Origin: Mycteria americana
Taxonomy: Eukaryota; Chordata; Aves; Ciconiiformes; Ciconiidae
Assembly: GCF_035582795.1 (NCBI RefSeq)
Contig: NC_134365.1
Span: 220,179,887-220,243,886 of the forward strand
Direction of reading: 5' to 3'
Length of the DNA: 64,000 nucleotides
Below the pieces are notes generated by a model. That model was given only the letters and a program-made list of their open reading frames with translations. It had not been told where the DNA came from and did not search any database. Positions 38,335 to 52,885 of this stretch are shown piece after piece. A program made the position numbers and the translations under genes. Position 1 is the stretch's first letter; each line of letters opens with the position of its first letter.

Positions 38335-41300
38335 CTGCCTTGGCAGATGTGAGGACATCCCTTGGGAAGCTGCAGAGGTGCTGCAGATGTGTTCAGAGCT
38401 TCTGCAGGGACAAATGAACCCGCCTCAATGCACCACGGGGTGAAAGCAGAGCTGTTGCGCTGCAACTGCATGGCTTGAAGCATGCCCAGGTGATCATATA
38501 CTCATGAAATATGATATTGTAGGAAATTAGTATAGAATGTTCAACATAAGACCATACGGAAGAAGATATTTATTTACAAAATATATAAATAAGTTGATTT
38601 TTCCCCTTTCTTTCATAGATTTCATTCATTTACACTCACCCTGTACTCACAGGTACCAACATGTCTGTGTTGAGGTGGTCTGGCCAGGACTACTGATGTG
38701 CAGTGCACAGGCTAAGGGACACCAGCTTTTGAGTCCTCATTTAACCTCTTGGGTTTTTCTTGGCTGATGACTACAAACTCATTTTTGGACAGATCTTTTA
38801 TATCACTTAGGGGTTACTGGTCTCAGCATCATCCTCGGTAGCCCACTGATAGGACTCTCTGGAGCTCTAGAGACATCTCCCAAGAGGTTGATCCAAATCT
38901 CGGTGGAGTCAATGAAAAAAACCGCCTATACTCAGCTCGGAGCATGGATCCATTTCTGCATGAACATCAGGGTTTCAGCTGGCAATACTACTCACTTAGC
39001 TTCTGCATCACATGGACCCAGCATTGCCGGGTCGGAGAAGGGCTGAGGTCTGCTCAAGCTCACAGCACAGTGGAGACAAGGAGCTGTTTCATCCCTTCTA
39101 TATCGGACGCAACCTGCCTTAAATATCCCACAAGCAATTTAAATTTACAATGCTACTTTCCTCCTGTAGTTGTAACTGGTACCTCACTGCCGTTAAGAGA
39201 TTTTTAAGGGCAGAAAGGGACATTAGGACCATCCCGTCTGAGTGTCTGTACAGCGCCGTATTTCATCCATATAATCTTGTGCTGAATCCTTCACTTGTGT
39301 TCGGCTAAATCGTTTTGCTTGCTGGAAATGGAATTCAAAGAGATCTTGACATATTGGAGAAATAGCCTGAAATAAATAAGAAGCAGTTCAGGAGAGGTGA
39401 GGGCAGGGTGTGCGTAGAGGTAGGAATCATCGGCGGTACCGGTGCAGATGGAACAGCTGGTGCAGGAGCAATTCTGCAGTGAATCACAAATCGGATGTCA
39501 GTTATGTTACTGCATTGAAAAAAAAAAATCATCAACCAACAAAACCACTCAAAAAAAAAAATTTTAAGAAAGACTTTTGGGCAAGTAATGTACTGAGATA
39601 TATGTAGAGGAATTTGACGTGTAAGACGTGACATCCTTCCACATTACTAGAGCCTCAGGTAGACTCTTATTCAGGTTTTGGCTTTGTGCTTTAGCATAGC
39701 TGCGCACCAGAGAAAGTCCTGAGGACACCCATTAGAGAGATCAGGAGTGCAGAAGACATGGTTGTTGCAGAAAGCTGGAAAGTATTAAATGGTTTTGGAT
39801 AGCGAACGGAGCGCCACAGAGAAATGGATAATTGTCTTTGCATATATGAAATATAATGGTCCGTTGGCATGCTCGAACCCGCTGTAGTCACAGTCAAGAG
39901 GAGCAAGACTTGGTGTTGGAAGTTAAAAATGTACTAAGGGATGTTGTGCATCTCTGGAGATGCCAGCAGGATATCTCCACAGTCCCTCTCTTTGAAACTA
40001 GGAAAAAAATAAGTCATTACCATTCATTCCCTGCATTGATTTTCTGTCTGCAGTGACCTTGGTGCTGCTTGTTTTTCTTTATGCTCCCCAGGGCATTGGT
40101 TGGATCAAGCAATTATAGTTTTAATAAAAGATGCCTGGCTGTATGCATGATGCCATTTGATTCATATTATCTTGATGGCTTCAGCTGATCCTCAATCATT
40201 ACCCCGCTACCCTCTCTGCTCCCTGCCACGCTCCTGGGCCTTTATCCTGTGTTGGGGTCCGACTGTTGGAGTCTTATCCCATGTTGGACCTCGTGTGTCT
40301 TTGCAACCGAGACCCAATAACCCATTAGTGGGCTCGAAGCCTGCTAACATGCGTGCGTAGCTGGTGATTTGAAATCAAAAGCGTTATCGCTTGACAGCAG
40401 AGATTAATACGGGACCGCTCGCCCTGCCCGGCTGCAAACTGCTGCACGGGGAGAGCTTGCACAGACACGAGAGCAAGCTCCACGTGGCTATCACAGAGAT
40501 CGATGGAAAAAGCCCTACCATTCAGGGCAGGATCAGGATTTGATCCGACAGAGCAGAGCAAGCATCGAGTGCAGCCAAGAATCGCCTCTTTTAACTGCTT
40601 TAGCTTTGCTTTCAGCAGAGAAAACCCAACGTGACAGCTTCAAGGCATTTTCCCCGCCCTCCTTCGGGTTGATTTTTCTCTTGGCTGGAATGTTAGTAAT
40701 TCATTTTTTGTAATGCAATATTTAATTATTACTTAATATAAACATTTTATGAACTGTTACAAGGGGTGAATTATTTATGGGAGGGGAAGGAGTGCTTTTT
40801 CTGAGCCTTTCTGCTCTGTCTGTTGCAATAAATATCAATCTAGGAGTGTGTTTAAAACATGCGTGCTCTGCCTGGGAGACAAGAACAGTGCCGCCTTCTC
40901 TCGTCTCGTCTCTCAATTAAGTACCTGCTTAATACATTTGTCCCTAGCATATTTCATTTCTCATTTAAGCTTGGAACAGCTCCAAAAGAAAGAAGTATTT
41001 GCGGATCATCTCATTTCCAAATGCATGTTATTTACCCCGTAGATACAAATGGCTCAGAGAGGCTGTGAACATTTGCTGCGTGCACAAAAGTGCTTAGTAA
41101 TAACAAATTCTCCTTCCAGTTCTTTGCAGAAGAGTTATAAAACTTGTGTTTTTCATTTTTATTCCCCGAATTTACTGCCTGGGAGGTTTTGTTTGGGTTT
41201 GTTTTTTTTTTTTTTTGCTTTAGGAAAGGCATTGCGGTGCACACTTTTGTGCGCTGGCAGCTGGGTTCGGGTTTTGGCAGGTAGGTCTGTGATTGCAGAT

Positions 41301-44300
41301 GCTTGCAGAGAGCGTGCAGTGGCAGGGGTATTTTTATGTTCAGTCCTACATTAGCAATATCCTTTTTTGGGAAGCGGCTTTCCGCGATCCGCATGTATTT
41401 TTAAGGTTATCTTAGCCAAGTGGACACGAGCCTGGGTGGCTCTGGGAGCTGCGCAGCCACGTTACGATGGCACCGTCCTCCGGACCGGGCGTCTCCGGGC
41501 GTACGAGCATCGGTGCTGCACTGTGTCACGGCAAGCGGCCCATTTGCCACCTCCTCCAAATGTTCTAGGCTGGGTCTGGAGGTGCCAAAGACCCCAGGAC
41601 ATGAGACCCCTGGGTGATAACATCCCATCGGCTTCCAAAACCATGTCGATGCAAGATGCTCTTGAAAATGGGAATGGTCTCCGAGTCTCCCAGCTTTCTG
41701 GAGGTTTGTCCCAGCCTGTGCAGCTCTTTGGGCTTTGTTTTCTGCATGCAGCATTTCTAAATCCCCTTTGCTGGCACAGGCAGCCGTGCACATGCCCTGG
41801 GATTTTCTTTCATCTCTTCTTGGTTTTAGCTCCCCAGTGCATGTTACACACAGGCTCCTTGTGTCTGGAAACAGAAAAACAGGTCTCTACTCCACTTTTT
41901 CCTCCGAAGGGAATAAATCCTACACTTTGCATGCTGCTTATTGCTGTGTGCCATGCCTTTAGGTTCCAGACACCCTGATTTCGGGGCTCCTTTCAGCTTC
42001 ACGCCTCTCCTTCGGAGCAGAGCACCCGCCTCGGTAGCACCGGGCCATCATCACGCGTGTGTCGATGGTGTATTTTCCCGATTGTTTCTGTGCGCTCAGA
42101 GCGATGCTTTTGATCGAGCACAGAGAGGGGCCTCTGAACGCCAGCACCTTTGATGTAAAGACACAACCCATTTTGTCCGCGCTTCGCTTTCAGGGCTTTC
42201 CACTCCTTGCAAACACTGGAGAAGCCCTTGAAAACAGCCAGTTAATTATAAAATAACCTTCCAGAACCTACTTTCTCACCATTTCCCATATAAAGCTTTC
42301 CAACAGTCCTCCTTATCCTCTTTTATTTCATGACAGCTTTTGTGCGGACAGCATGGTACCAGCAGTGACCAGTAATTGCTTCGTTCACTCTCATCGCTCC
42401 TTGTTTTACCTAATTAGGAGGAGATTTCACAATGCAGCCATCTGCTCCAGTGCCTTGTGCTGTCTCCTTCCCAGACTCCCCCGAGACAGCTTTGATGGTC
42501 CCAGTATTTACCGATTCGGTACCACAGGACTAATCCAGTTGTTGGGGAGCTGGAGTCATCACGTTCTCCCCGTTACATCGTTATTGCTGCACAAGTGATG
42601 CTGATGGTTTGCCAAGGTTGCAGAGGGGGGAGAGGGTAAACAGAGAGTGTTTTCTACACTCATTTTCTCGTTTCCTACAGTTCATCTACTTTTGTGCCTC
42701 CTGCAGGCAGGGATGGCTTCTAAAGAAAGATGGGTTGACTGGAAGTGGCATGGACTTGAGTATTACACTGTTAAAGGTGAATACGCTTCCATGGACCTAA
42801 TTCTGCTCCCCGTTGCACCCGTGCAGCCCCGGTGACTTGTGGTGGTGTGTTTTGTGGTTTCCAAACAAAAAATGCATGGGCATATTAAGCCTCGTCCTCT
42901 TCTCTTCCCAAAGAAGCTACCTCCCAGTGCTCCCACGCTGTCCCCCTAAATTGTCTGCCCGTCGGCTCAGCCCACTTTAGTCTTTCCATGATGCTTTAAA
43001 AGCAACCTTCCCCACAGCACCCAGGGCAATTTCAGTGTCATTTCCCCGTGTTTCCTCCCCAGTAACTCTCCATATGTCATGCAAACTCCGGAGCTGGAGC
43101 TCTGCACCTTACCATCCACAGCACAAATCAAAATTACATCTAGGTTTTGCAGCTCTTGAAATAAGACAGTATTAAGGGTAAAGATGGGGGGGGAAATCCG
43201 CCTCAGCCCTTCATTGCTTTCCCTTAGCTCAGTAATCCTTTATCTTAAGATCTTCGCTCAAGCCTCAGCTCTCTTCTTTCGTCTACTTAGTTCACACCCA
43301 GCTCTATTATGGTTCTTCCATTTAAAAGGATTATGACCTCTTAATTTCAGCTAAAGAAATATTCAATGGGTACGTTGCAGAGGAAGGCGTAAAATGGAAA
43401 GCAGAGTTCAGCCCTCTCTGTCAAAGCCAGCAACAAGCTAGTCACTTTTGCGTGCTAAAAAAAAATACTTTAGGTTCATTAGATATATATAAAATCTTGT
43501 AAAGAAATAGCACAAGCTCAAATACATACACACGCATAGGCACAGCAGAGGCAGGCGATTGGACCGAATGTAGGTTAATCTTGCCTTCATCCACGTTCTG
43601 TATTGCATTATTTGAGGCTGTGTGGGTGCTCACGCTGCGTTATGTCGCGTGTAGCGTGTTTCCCTATCCCTGACTTCACCTGCTTGTGTTACACGCTTGG
43701 GACACCGTGGAAATGCAGCTCATCAAGCCACAGAACTGCTTGCTGTGAAATAGTCATCGTGTTGGATCTGGTACCCCAGCTGATGGATTCAAGGGATTTC
43801 TGCCGGAGTAGTTCTTGCAAAAAAATACCCGCACCGCTCAGTGGGAAGCCACAAACCTGCGTGCAGTGGGGATGCCGCTCGCAGGCATGCCTTGCGGATG
43901 GACGATATATAAAAAGGTCACGGGTTTGAATTCTCTTTCCTTATCTGCGAATAAGGCGTTATGCATCCAAAGCATGTATGTGTAAGACATTTGGATTACA
44001 TGTTATTTTCGATATTTTATTTTGTAGACTAAACTAGGATAAAATTGGGTGTCTTTGGAGCCTAAGCATATGTGGGCGCTTTGCTTTCACAGGCGATATT
44101 TTAGCTTGGAGACTCTGAGCTGTTGAAGTGTAAGCTCACTTAGGAGGTACTTGGTTGTTACTACACTCAGATTTCAGTGGTCTAACAGAAAATAAGAGGC
44201 CGTCCTGGTTACAGCTTGGCCTCTAAGCTGTCTTGTAGGCATCTAGGAGACATATCCATTGGTGTGGGCAGCAACTGAGGCTGTGACCTTGCATCAGTGT

Positions 44301-45687
44301 CTCCATCAGCTCTGCAGAAGCATGGAAGGGGGAAGGGGGATGCAGCCAGGAGACGATAGGGTTAGACCATGTGTTTACCTGCCATGGGCAGTACGTATAG
44401 AAGAAATATGTGGTATTCAAAATCTTCTTTGCATTGGGCTTTCAGCAGCATGTCACTGCTTCAGCCCAGTGCAAGGAAAAACTTGAATACAACATATTCT
44501 GGGCACTAAATTTGCCATGGGGCTTGGTTTACTGCTCTTCTACTTAGCGGTCAAGGTCCTTGTTCCTCAATGCATCCTCCATGAACGTTCGTGGGGATCC
44601 TGATCCATGATCTCCCTTTTCCTAGCATTTGCTTTGTTGCCATCTTGGACATGCAAACCTTTTGAAATCAGGTGACTCCGTCTTCTGTTAAAGTCCACAC
44701 CAGAATTGCTTTTATGTATTAACTGAAACTCAGACTGTGACTAACTAGTTTCTTCATTTTTCATGTGTATGATTAAGTTTTAGGACACCTGGCACCCAAT
44801 CAGCACATGAAGGACACAGTCATATAGTAGCTGCTAGAGTGAGGAGCAAATAACAATGCCCCAAGTCATCAATGCAGTGGCACAACAATAGCTGCTCTTT
44901 AAGTTTCACCATCTTCCTCCTTTACCCCCTTTACTGCTGAATCTATTTCTACTCCTGTGCCAGGATGAGCAATTACACTGTCATGCAGACTAGAAATGAA
45001 ATCCAAGAGCAACGCTAATTTTGAGCTGCGTTAGAAACACAGAAAGAAGGGAGGTAATGATTCCCTGAAGGGAGCAGAAAAATACAGCTAGTCGAATAAC
45101 ACTGCTGCGACAGAAGAGCTATTTCACGTCAAACAGCTACGTCCTGACCTTCCTTCGGAGAAGACCCATCCTTCTGCATCCATGATTTGGATGATAATTG
45201 AATAAATTCAGACAAAATCTTACCTGTCGTCCTCAGCACCACCCGTCTCCATCTTTTGCCTCAAGGGCAAACCTTGCGGTTCCTATGCAGCTGAACTGCA
45301 GTATCGCTAAAGCATCCCCAGGCTGGCAAAGGGCCAGGATCTAGGGAACAGGAGCTGGTGATGAGCTCAAGCGGCTTCACACCAGAGCTTCCAGGAAAGT
45401 CAGGGCAGGAGGGTTTCCCCAGCAGTCCCTGCCCAGCACTATGAGGGTAAATGGCCTTCATGAAAACCCCCAGCAGTGTGAACGCAGCGATTTGGACCAG
45501 CGCTTTGTCAGCAGTGCTGGTCAGTGAGATGCACCCTCTTTCATCTCCTTGGGCAGCAGCTCTTCAGTTCTGTAACCATCTGGCCTGTTGTGGCTGAAAG
45601 GGGGTGCCTTTGGTTTCCCTCCCCATCCCGCTGCTGGATCTCTGGGGTGGTCTGATCATATTATGAGTTTGTGAAATGCAATTGCTT
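38335..45687 (+). other. MAP6: MAP6 intron 1 segment
   Basis: Mostly unique DNA with a diverged CR1-like relic at 39203-39365. A 15-base T-run lies near 41.2 kb. No exon was recognised on either strand. Confidence 0.6.
39203..39365 (-). mobile_element. Very old CR1/L3-like fragment
   Basis: 'ggcagaaagggacattaggaccatcccgtctgagtgtctgtacagc', then 'cacttgtgttcggctaaatcg' and 'caaagagatcttgacatattggaga' recall in order the antisense 3' end of old amniote CR1-type elements (gccagaagggaccattagatcatctagtctgac..., acttgtgtttgactaaa...). It is weakly conserved. Confidence 0.5.
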
Positions 45688-46640
45688 CATTTTGTTTAAC
45701 ACCTTTATCAATGATCTGGACGAAGGGATCGAGTGCACTCTCAGTAAGTTTGCAGATGACACCAAGTTGTGCGGGAGTGTTGATCTGCTGGAGGGTAGGC
45801 AGGCTCTGCAGAGGGACCTGGACAGGCTGGATCGATGGGCCGGGGTGAATTGTATGAGGTTTAACAAGGCCAAGTGCAAGGTCCTGCACTTGGGCCACAG
45901 CAACCCCATGCAACGCTGCAGGCTTGGGGAAGAGTGGCTGGAAAGCTGCCTGGCAGAGAAGGACCTGGGGGTGTTGGTTGACAGGCAGCTGAATATGAGC
46001 CAGCAGTGTGCCCAGGTGGCCAAGAAAGCCAATGGCATCCTGGCTTGTATCAAAAATAGCGTGGCCAGCAGGAGTAGGGCAGTGATCGTCCCCTGCACTG
46101 GGCACTGGTGAGGCCGCACCTCGAATGCTGTGTTCAGTGTTGGGCCCCTCACTACAAGAGAGACATTGAGGGGCTGGAGCGTGTCCAGAGAAGGGCAACG
46201 GAGCTGGGGAAGGGTCTGGAGCACAAGGCTGATGGGGAGCGGCTGAGGGACCTGGGGTTGTTCAGCCTGGAGAAAAGGAGGCTGAGGGGAGACCTCATCG
46301 CTCTCTACAACTGCCTGAAAGGAGGGTGTAGAGAGGTGGGGTCGGTCTCTTCTCCCAGGTAACAAGTGATAGGATGAGAGGAAATGGCCTCAAGTTGCGC
46401 CAGGGGAGGTTTAGACTGGATATTAGGAAATTTTTCTTCACCGAGAGGGTTATCAAGCACTGGAACAGGCTGCCCAGGGCAGTGGTTGAGTCCCCATCCC
46501 TGGAGGTATTTAAAGGACGTTTGGATGAGGTGCTTAGGGACATGGTGTAGTGGTGGTTTTTGGCAGTGTTAGGTTTATGGTTGGACTCGATGATCTTAAA
46601 GGTCTTTTCCAACCTATATGATTCTGTGATTCTGTGATTT
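45688..46640 (+). mobile_element. CR1 LINE, 5'-truncated, 0.95 kb
   Basis: The longest CR1 copy in the window begins inside the reverse-transcriptase coding region ('ttgtttaacacctttatcaatgatctgg') and runs to the tail ATTCTGTGATTCTGTG at 46621-46636. It is in the same orientation as MAP6, within intron 1. Low divergence from its relatives at 16885, 35088 and 38129 suggests one fairly recent subfamily. Confidence 0.97.
45692..46362 (+). pseudogene. CR1 ORF2 remnant (reverse transcriptase C-terminal part)
   Basis: The first frame (to 46111) contains [10 protein letters not shown], then the catalytic-type FADDTKL motif, [22 protein letters not shown] and EKDLGVLVD. The second frame (from about 46105 to 46362) continues with [19 protein letters not shown] and [17 protein letters not shown]. 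The shift between frames falls in the C-rich 'gatcgtcccctgcactgg', where related copies appear to have an extra base. The N-terminal endonuclease and most palm motifs are missing, so it is non-functional. Confidence 0.9.
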
Positions 46641-49600
46641 GACCTAAAAAGCTTCATTTTCCCCAGCCTTAGTTAGCACACCTTGCTGCACCAGATTCCC
46701 CTCTTACAAGTCACATCACGGATTCACATATAGCTTTTGCAGTGTGGTCCACCAAGCTCTGATTCAAGAAGTCATTTATGCCCGTATTTACATGTAAGGA
46801 GCAGCTAAGAGCCACTGTGCGTGTGCTGAAGTGTTTTGCTGAACTGAAATAATGCATTTTTAATCCGTCTCTTGTTTGTGTCTTCAGACACTTGAAACGA
46901 GGTGCTGAAAACATCTCTCCGCCAAGAATCCCACTGGAGCCGAAGGCTCGCAAGGCCAGCACCTGAGCGCGGCTTCAGCGTGCCGTTTTGCATGGGGATG
47001 GGCAGAAGCAGACAGGCTTTAGCTGGCGACAGACCCAGCCTGCGGTGTGGCCGCAGGCAGCTGCCGGTTTCTCCGTATCCCATCGGATACTCGAATGAGT
47101 TCATTGCACTCGGCATGAATTGCACGGAAAAATCTTTGCGCTTGCAGAAGAGCAGAATTTACCACGCAGTGTTGTCTTTGCAAGTTCTTCCACTTTTCCT
47201 AATATGAAGGTTTCTTCTCAAGGGGTTTTTCCCCTGGGACCTTAATGGATGAGCCTCCTTAATTCATGTGTCCCTACCTTGTTGTAGCTGTGTGGTTGTG
47301 CACGTTGTCTTGCAAGAGTCAGATAGGTGATGCTCTTGGGCCCAGCAAACTCTCACAGGAGCACTTGGGCTCTCCTCACGCTGTTCAGCTTTCTGCAGCC
47401 CATCCGGATCTGCCTGTGGCAACGCTTTTCCCAATCCTCATCTTGCTACCAGCACCCTGTCAATAAAGATGCTTTTGTGTCAAAGCAGCCATGCTATGAG
47501 CTGCTTTGCTTGTTTAACCTTGTGGCAAATTTTAGTCATCTGCCCATTTGGAGGACAGGGGGGATGAGACGCTGCTCTTGCTCCAACCAACTGGAGAATA
47601 GACATCCAGGCCATTAAACGGGATGTTAGCAGAGCTTTGACCTGGCCCTGACCCATTTTCCAGGGGTGAACATGACAGTTATAGATGGGTTGTTCCTGCA
47701 AGCACGCTCAGAAATGTCAGGCTGTGATCACCCTGGGAGCTTTCCTAATAGGCTGCATCGACTGCATTGGTGACACCAACATTGACCAACTTTACAGGCT
47801 TGAGCATGTACGGAGATACCACAGCAGCTTCTGTATGGAATGGCCAACATGTGTCCCTTCATCAGCCGGACCCGTAAGCTTATAACATCAAGGGAAATTC
47901 AGAAAGGTATAAACTGGCAAATCTCCCTGGGGTTCTGATTCACACCAGGAGGCTTCCTGAGGTCTCACTGCCATTGGGTTTAACCTCTCTTCAGATCTCC
48001 AGATGGACCTTTCCTTGGTTTCTGGCATTTCTGCAGTGGCATCTCCCGGTGTTATCTTCCCCAGAGTCCATGCTCTCTCCTTTGGTGGGTTTTTAGCCAC
48101 CAGGAGGTAGGGAGGGCCTTGGGCTGCTGGGCTGTAGCAGATGCTGATGGATATTCTATATTCTTTATCTATATTATTTATCGGACTGTGCTTTCCCCAT
48201 GGCTGGCTGAGCACAGGGACTTGGGTGAACGCTGCAGGCTGAAGAGTGGAGCTAAGGTGAAGGTAGCAGTGGAAGGAAGGAGATGATCATGGGGATGCTG
48301 GTGTTTACCCTGAGGTCCACAAAGTGGACTTTGTGAGTCAAAGGTGCCCAGATGTGCCACCTAGTCTGAGTGTGGGGATTTATCTCACCCTTTCCTAGCA
48401 TACATGGACCTCTCCACGCTGCTCGGTATCCCAGGGGCTGGCTATTCCTCACGGTGGTCCTCAACTCTCCTATTTCTCTGTGCTGAGACATGAGCAGTGG
48501 CAGGGCTGTTACTCTTGGGGTTACTCTCCCACAACTTCGTTGCTCTCTGAGCTCCTTGGCCCTCTGCAGTGTTCACCGTCATCTTCACTCATGTATTTGT
48601 GACGTTTAGACATGACAGCACGTGCAATAATTCTGCCTCCTTGAAAGGCCGTGCTCCGTGGCCCTCGGGCAATGCAATATCCATGATTTGTGGGCTGCTG
48701 ACTCAAGCAACTTTTATAAACGGATCGCAGCATGGTTCTGCTCTGCCAAATGACTTGACTTCATCCTTTTCGGTATATTAATCATATCTCGCTCATAGCC
48801 TGCTTCAGCCAGTGCTAAAGTCGCTTTGTTGAAGGCTCAGCACTTTCCTCCTCTTCTATGCCAGTGCTGTACTTGATGGGCCCTAACCAGGGATGTCCAC
48901 AGATACTGGTCCTTCCCCGTCCTGCTCACACTTACTCCATTGTGCATTGTCCAAGTTTCAAATTCATGCATTAAGATACCGCATTGTTTTAGTCTTTGTA
49001 CACAATTAGATATCGGCTCGTCCAAACTGACTTGCTCTGTGTACGTATATATATGTGTGTGTGTGTGTGCGTGCATGTCTTGGAGGTTGATTATTAATGT
49101 TTGGGAAAAAATAATCTTAGGCACCAGGAGCTTCATGATACCATTCACAGTCTCAGTGCAGCTTTACAGTAAATTATTGTGTACAAGATAATAGCGTGGG
49201 CATTAGAGGATAAAGCTGTCATTAAGCATCCATGCAGGAGTTGGAGACACGGCACTTGATGCAGCGATGAGGGGGCAGTTCTTGCACTTGCGGTGGCAAA
49301 TTTTGTGTGTTGACAAGACCATTGCAATAGGAGTTGGTTGGAATTGACCTCTTAAGCAAAGGGGGCTGGGGTGGGAGATGGGATGAAAGGGTTGAAGCCA
49401 GTGTCTTGGGGTGCGGGGGACATACGGTGTTGCAGTAACACGTCAGGCTGTCAGAAGCAGCAAGGAACCATCCACGTTCAGGATTTTAGACTTATTTCCC
49501 TGGGAGGCAAGAACACGTTGTGCCATTTACTATCGCACGAGGGACCTCCGCATGGGGCAGTGTTCCTTTATCGCTGAAAACGTGTTAGGAGTCATGTTTT

Positions 49601-52600
49601 GGCAGAACAGTAACCATTGATCCAGCTTATCTTTAAAATTAGTTGTGTTTGCAGGAGGATACACAGCCGGTTTATATTGAGTCCAAATGGGATTTTTCTG
49701 TTCACATTAGAAAAGAGAACAGCTTTAGGATCCAAACATGTACGTGCTCCTCATATGAGCAACCCTTGGTGAGCAGAATTTGCTTGCAGTCCAGCTAGTC
49801 CAATATCTTCTGGCTGATCGCAGCCAGGACCAGACAACTAGAGGGACATTGTAGGAGATTCCTACAGTGTGGAATAGCTCCTGCTTTGGCCCATAGTTTG
49901 TAGAGGACAGCTAAATGCTGAAGAGCAGCGTTAATGATTATCTTGAGGATGTCTTGCTGAAATTTCCTTTGATACCTCTGAATATTCTGAATATCCATCT
50001 AAACAGCCATGACTGACTTAAAACTCATTAAATTCTGGACTTCAGTGCCCTCCTTTGGTATTGAGTTCCAGCGTTTGACCAGGCATTATCATTGACTTTG
50101 GATTTCCCGCTGTTTAATTTCACTGAAGATCTCTTTTCCTGCGTTAAGAGGGAAAAGGGAGCTGGAGAATATTTGGGAGCAAATGATACTCTATTCCAAA
50201 AAGGCAAAATAATTTGAAAATCCCAGACAAAACTGCTTCTTAGTTTGGCCAAAATGTATATTTTTTTCATTGCTGTTTTGTTTAGAGGAATGTTAAGGAG
50301 AAATGTGATGTTCTGAAATATTCCTTGTGAAGCAGTTTGATGTTTTGCTTCCTAAGGGGATTCATAGTCCTTTCGTGTTGTCCTGAGTAGAATAAGGGAA
50401 AAATGGGATGGAAAAGAATTAAATAAACTGAAAAAGAAAGTTAAATTTTAATTTTAGAATGAATGAAACATTTCAGGCCAAACATTTTATAAAGTTGTTT
50501 TTTTTTTCCAGTGAAAAATCTGAATATTTTTCATTTTTGCTTGAGCTGTAGTTTTTCAAATGAAGCTAGAAATGTCCCTTCTGTGCAGGACTCCACCATG
50601 AAGTTCCTGGTCTCTCTTTTCTGCGCCATTCGTTATTTCATATGTGCACATCAGGATGAAGGAACTGGGCTGGCTCAGTGCCGGTAAAACTGCTGTCAAC
50701 AGAATACATTTAACATCCTGTGCTCATTCTGAACAAACGTAACCTCTCTTTAAAGTCCTTCAAAGTAGGTGGAAGCTTTGAAGTGGTTAAACCTGGTCCC
50801 ATCTGCCCCTCCTTCCCACTCTTGGCTTTGTTCTGGCATCCATAGATGAAGGCAATCAATGCCTGCATGATTGTTGGTGAGCATCTCCAGAGACGGCTGC
50901 ATGGCATAGCTTGGAGCTCACATCAACCCCATGTCCCCTGGCTGGGGTGGAGGAAGATGTTGAGGTCACCTTCACCTGCAGCCACCTTTAGCAATCCTCA
51001 GCCAAGGGGAAAATGCAATTAAAATAAAATAACCAGGGTGGATGAAGCCCCATGCAAGAGCAGTGTGGTATCCACTGATAGATGTGGAGAACAGCTCTTG
51101 GCTTTAATGGGTGTAGATCAGGCCACCACCTCCCCAGGCTACTCTCAGCTTATAAGAAGATCTGCTACCTATTAATTTGCAAGATGCAAAAGGACATCCT
51201 ATTGCAGTCCTTTTGCAGAAGGGTTGCAAAAGGTCATCCGATGCCTCATATACTCCTTTTGGTTGAGTTGCATTTCGATTTCCATTTCAGGTCAGCACTG
51301 GGTTCCCAACTGATTCTAATTATTCTTTGTAAGGCTGGGACCAGAGCTAGGCAGAAAATTAGGAGATGTGTAATTTGCTGCTATTTCAGTTCAACCCCTC
51401 AGTTTCATGCCAACGCAGCAATTCTTAAAATCTTCCTCAGCAAAATTAAGAGCAATGAAAATCCCTTAGATAAAGAATTACAGAGCTGGACTAAGTTGTG
51501 CCTGTCCATGCCGGTGCTAGTCCATGCTCGTGACTCATCCTTGGAGCACGAGCAAAGGCGCTTGCTCAGGTTTTAGGTGAGCTTTGAGGCTGAGCTCTTT
51601 TAGGATGGGCTCTAGCACGCTCCTGAAATACTTTCAGAGCTAATTTTGTGTGGAGCGGTCTGCGGTGGTCCAGACACCACTATGACCTGTTGTTCTCAAA
51701 ACAGGGGAAAATAACATTTTCAGGGCTCGTTTCAGATTGCAGCCAGAATTTGTAACTTTTGGGCACCTTCCCCACAAATTGGCCTTGGGATGTTAAATAG
51801 TAACGAGGGAGGTCTCAGAACTGCAGGGGGCTTTCCCCAAGCCAGGGTTAGTTTTAGTGTTACAGGAGCAACCGATACAATACCTTAGAGAACATATTTT
51901 TCTTAGTCCCAGAATGCCCCAAAAAAATCAACTCTTAAAGCTGCTGCTTTTCGTCTCTCTTCTTTGCTGCATATAAGGAGTGTATAAATTTATAAAGCAG
52001 CATCTCTGAGTGACATAAATATCCTGGAGCATCAGGCCACATCCAGATAGCACAGTGCGACTGCCCTAAGAGGTTGTAACCGTGCCGTGCACTGTTTGGA
52101 CAACGTGAGCTCGTGGTGACGTAGGACCATATCAGACAGATATTTGATGGAGAGTCACCAGACCTAGGAAGGGGATTTAGGTCACTTTCCTGAGACGTCC
52201 CCCCATCCCTACAATCAATAGAGATGCAGACCCCAAGTAGGGCACCTGTCTCCTCGTTCGTACCTGTGCATTAGTAAATTCAATGTGCCTGGCACTAAAA
52301 AGTGGTGATCCAGGCTGTGAAGTTGCTAGAACACTCCTGCCTACATTTTTGGCCCAGGGTAACTAGTACTTTTCCAAGCAATTGTTGGGCTGGGTTCAGG
52401 AGCTGGCATATTCCAAGGGCAGTTCCCAACAGGCTGTCTTCCCTCATTCATCTGTGGTGGAGACGGAGAGATTTAAGAATTTGTACTTTCGTGCTAATTA
52501 ACCATGGTAAGCTGAGTTTCTGGGCACTGACGCAACCAGCGCAGAATAGCCGGTGTCTATTCTAGTAACACTTTTTTACAGTTTGTGTTGCCTGAATATC

Positions 52601-52885
52601 AAAAATAGGCACTGAGATCAACTTGCTGCGCCAGGCGTAGCTGTAGTAAATGGTCTGAGTTTCTCTCCTCCTTCCACTGCCTCTGCAAGCTCTGGATAGC
52701 AGATATGCAGAATTGGGCACACTGGGTGCTTGAGCGTGGTCACAGCAGGGAGTAGCTGGTCCATCCCAGCTGTGGTAGGACTCCATACAAACGTGGCCCA
52801 TGCTCGCTCTCATGCTTGAAGGGACAGGCTCTCGTGTAATAGCTGGTGATATGAAATCATGCACAGTTGCCTGCAAAGGATTTAG
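46641..52885 (+). other. MAP6: MAP6 intron 1 segment
   Basis: Unique DNA. A TG microsatellite lies at 49045-49075. No exon or named repeat was otherwise recognised. Confidence 0.6.
49045..49075. repeat. TA/TG dinucleotide microsatellite
   Basis: A short (TA)n stretch passes into (TG)n and ends in GTGCATG. Confidence 0.9.

Noticed and set aside
41367..41978. 203-codon plus-strand frame in MAP6 intron 1
   Set aside because: No recognised domain, no splice signals matching MAP6 phases, and equally open minus-strand frames overlap it.
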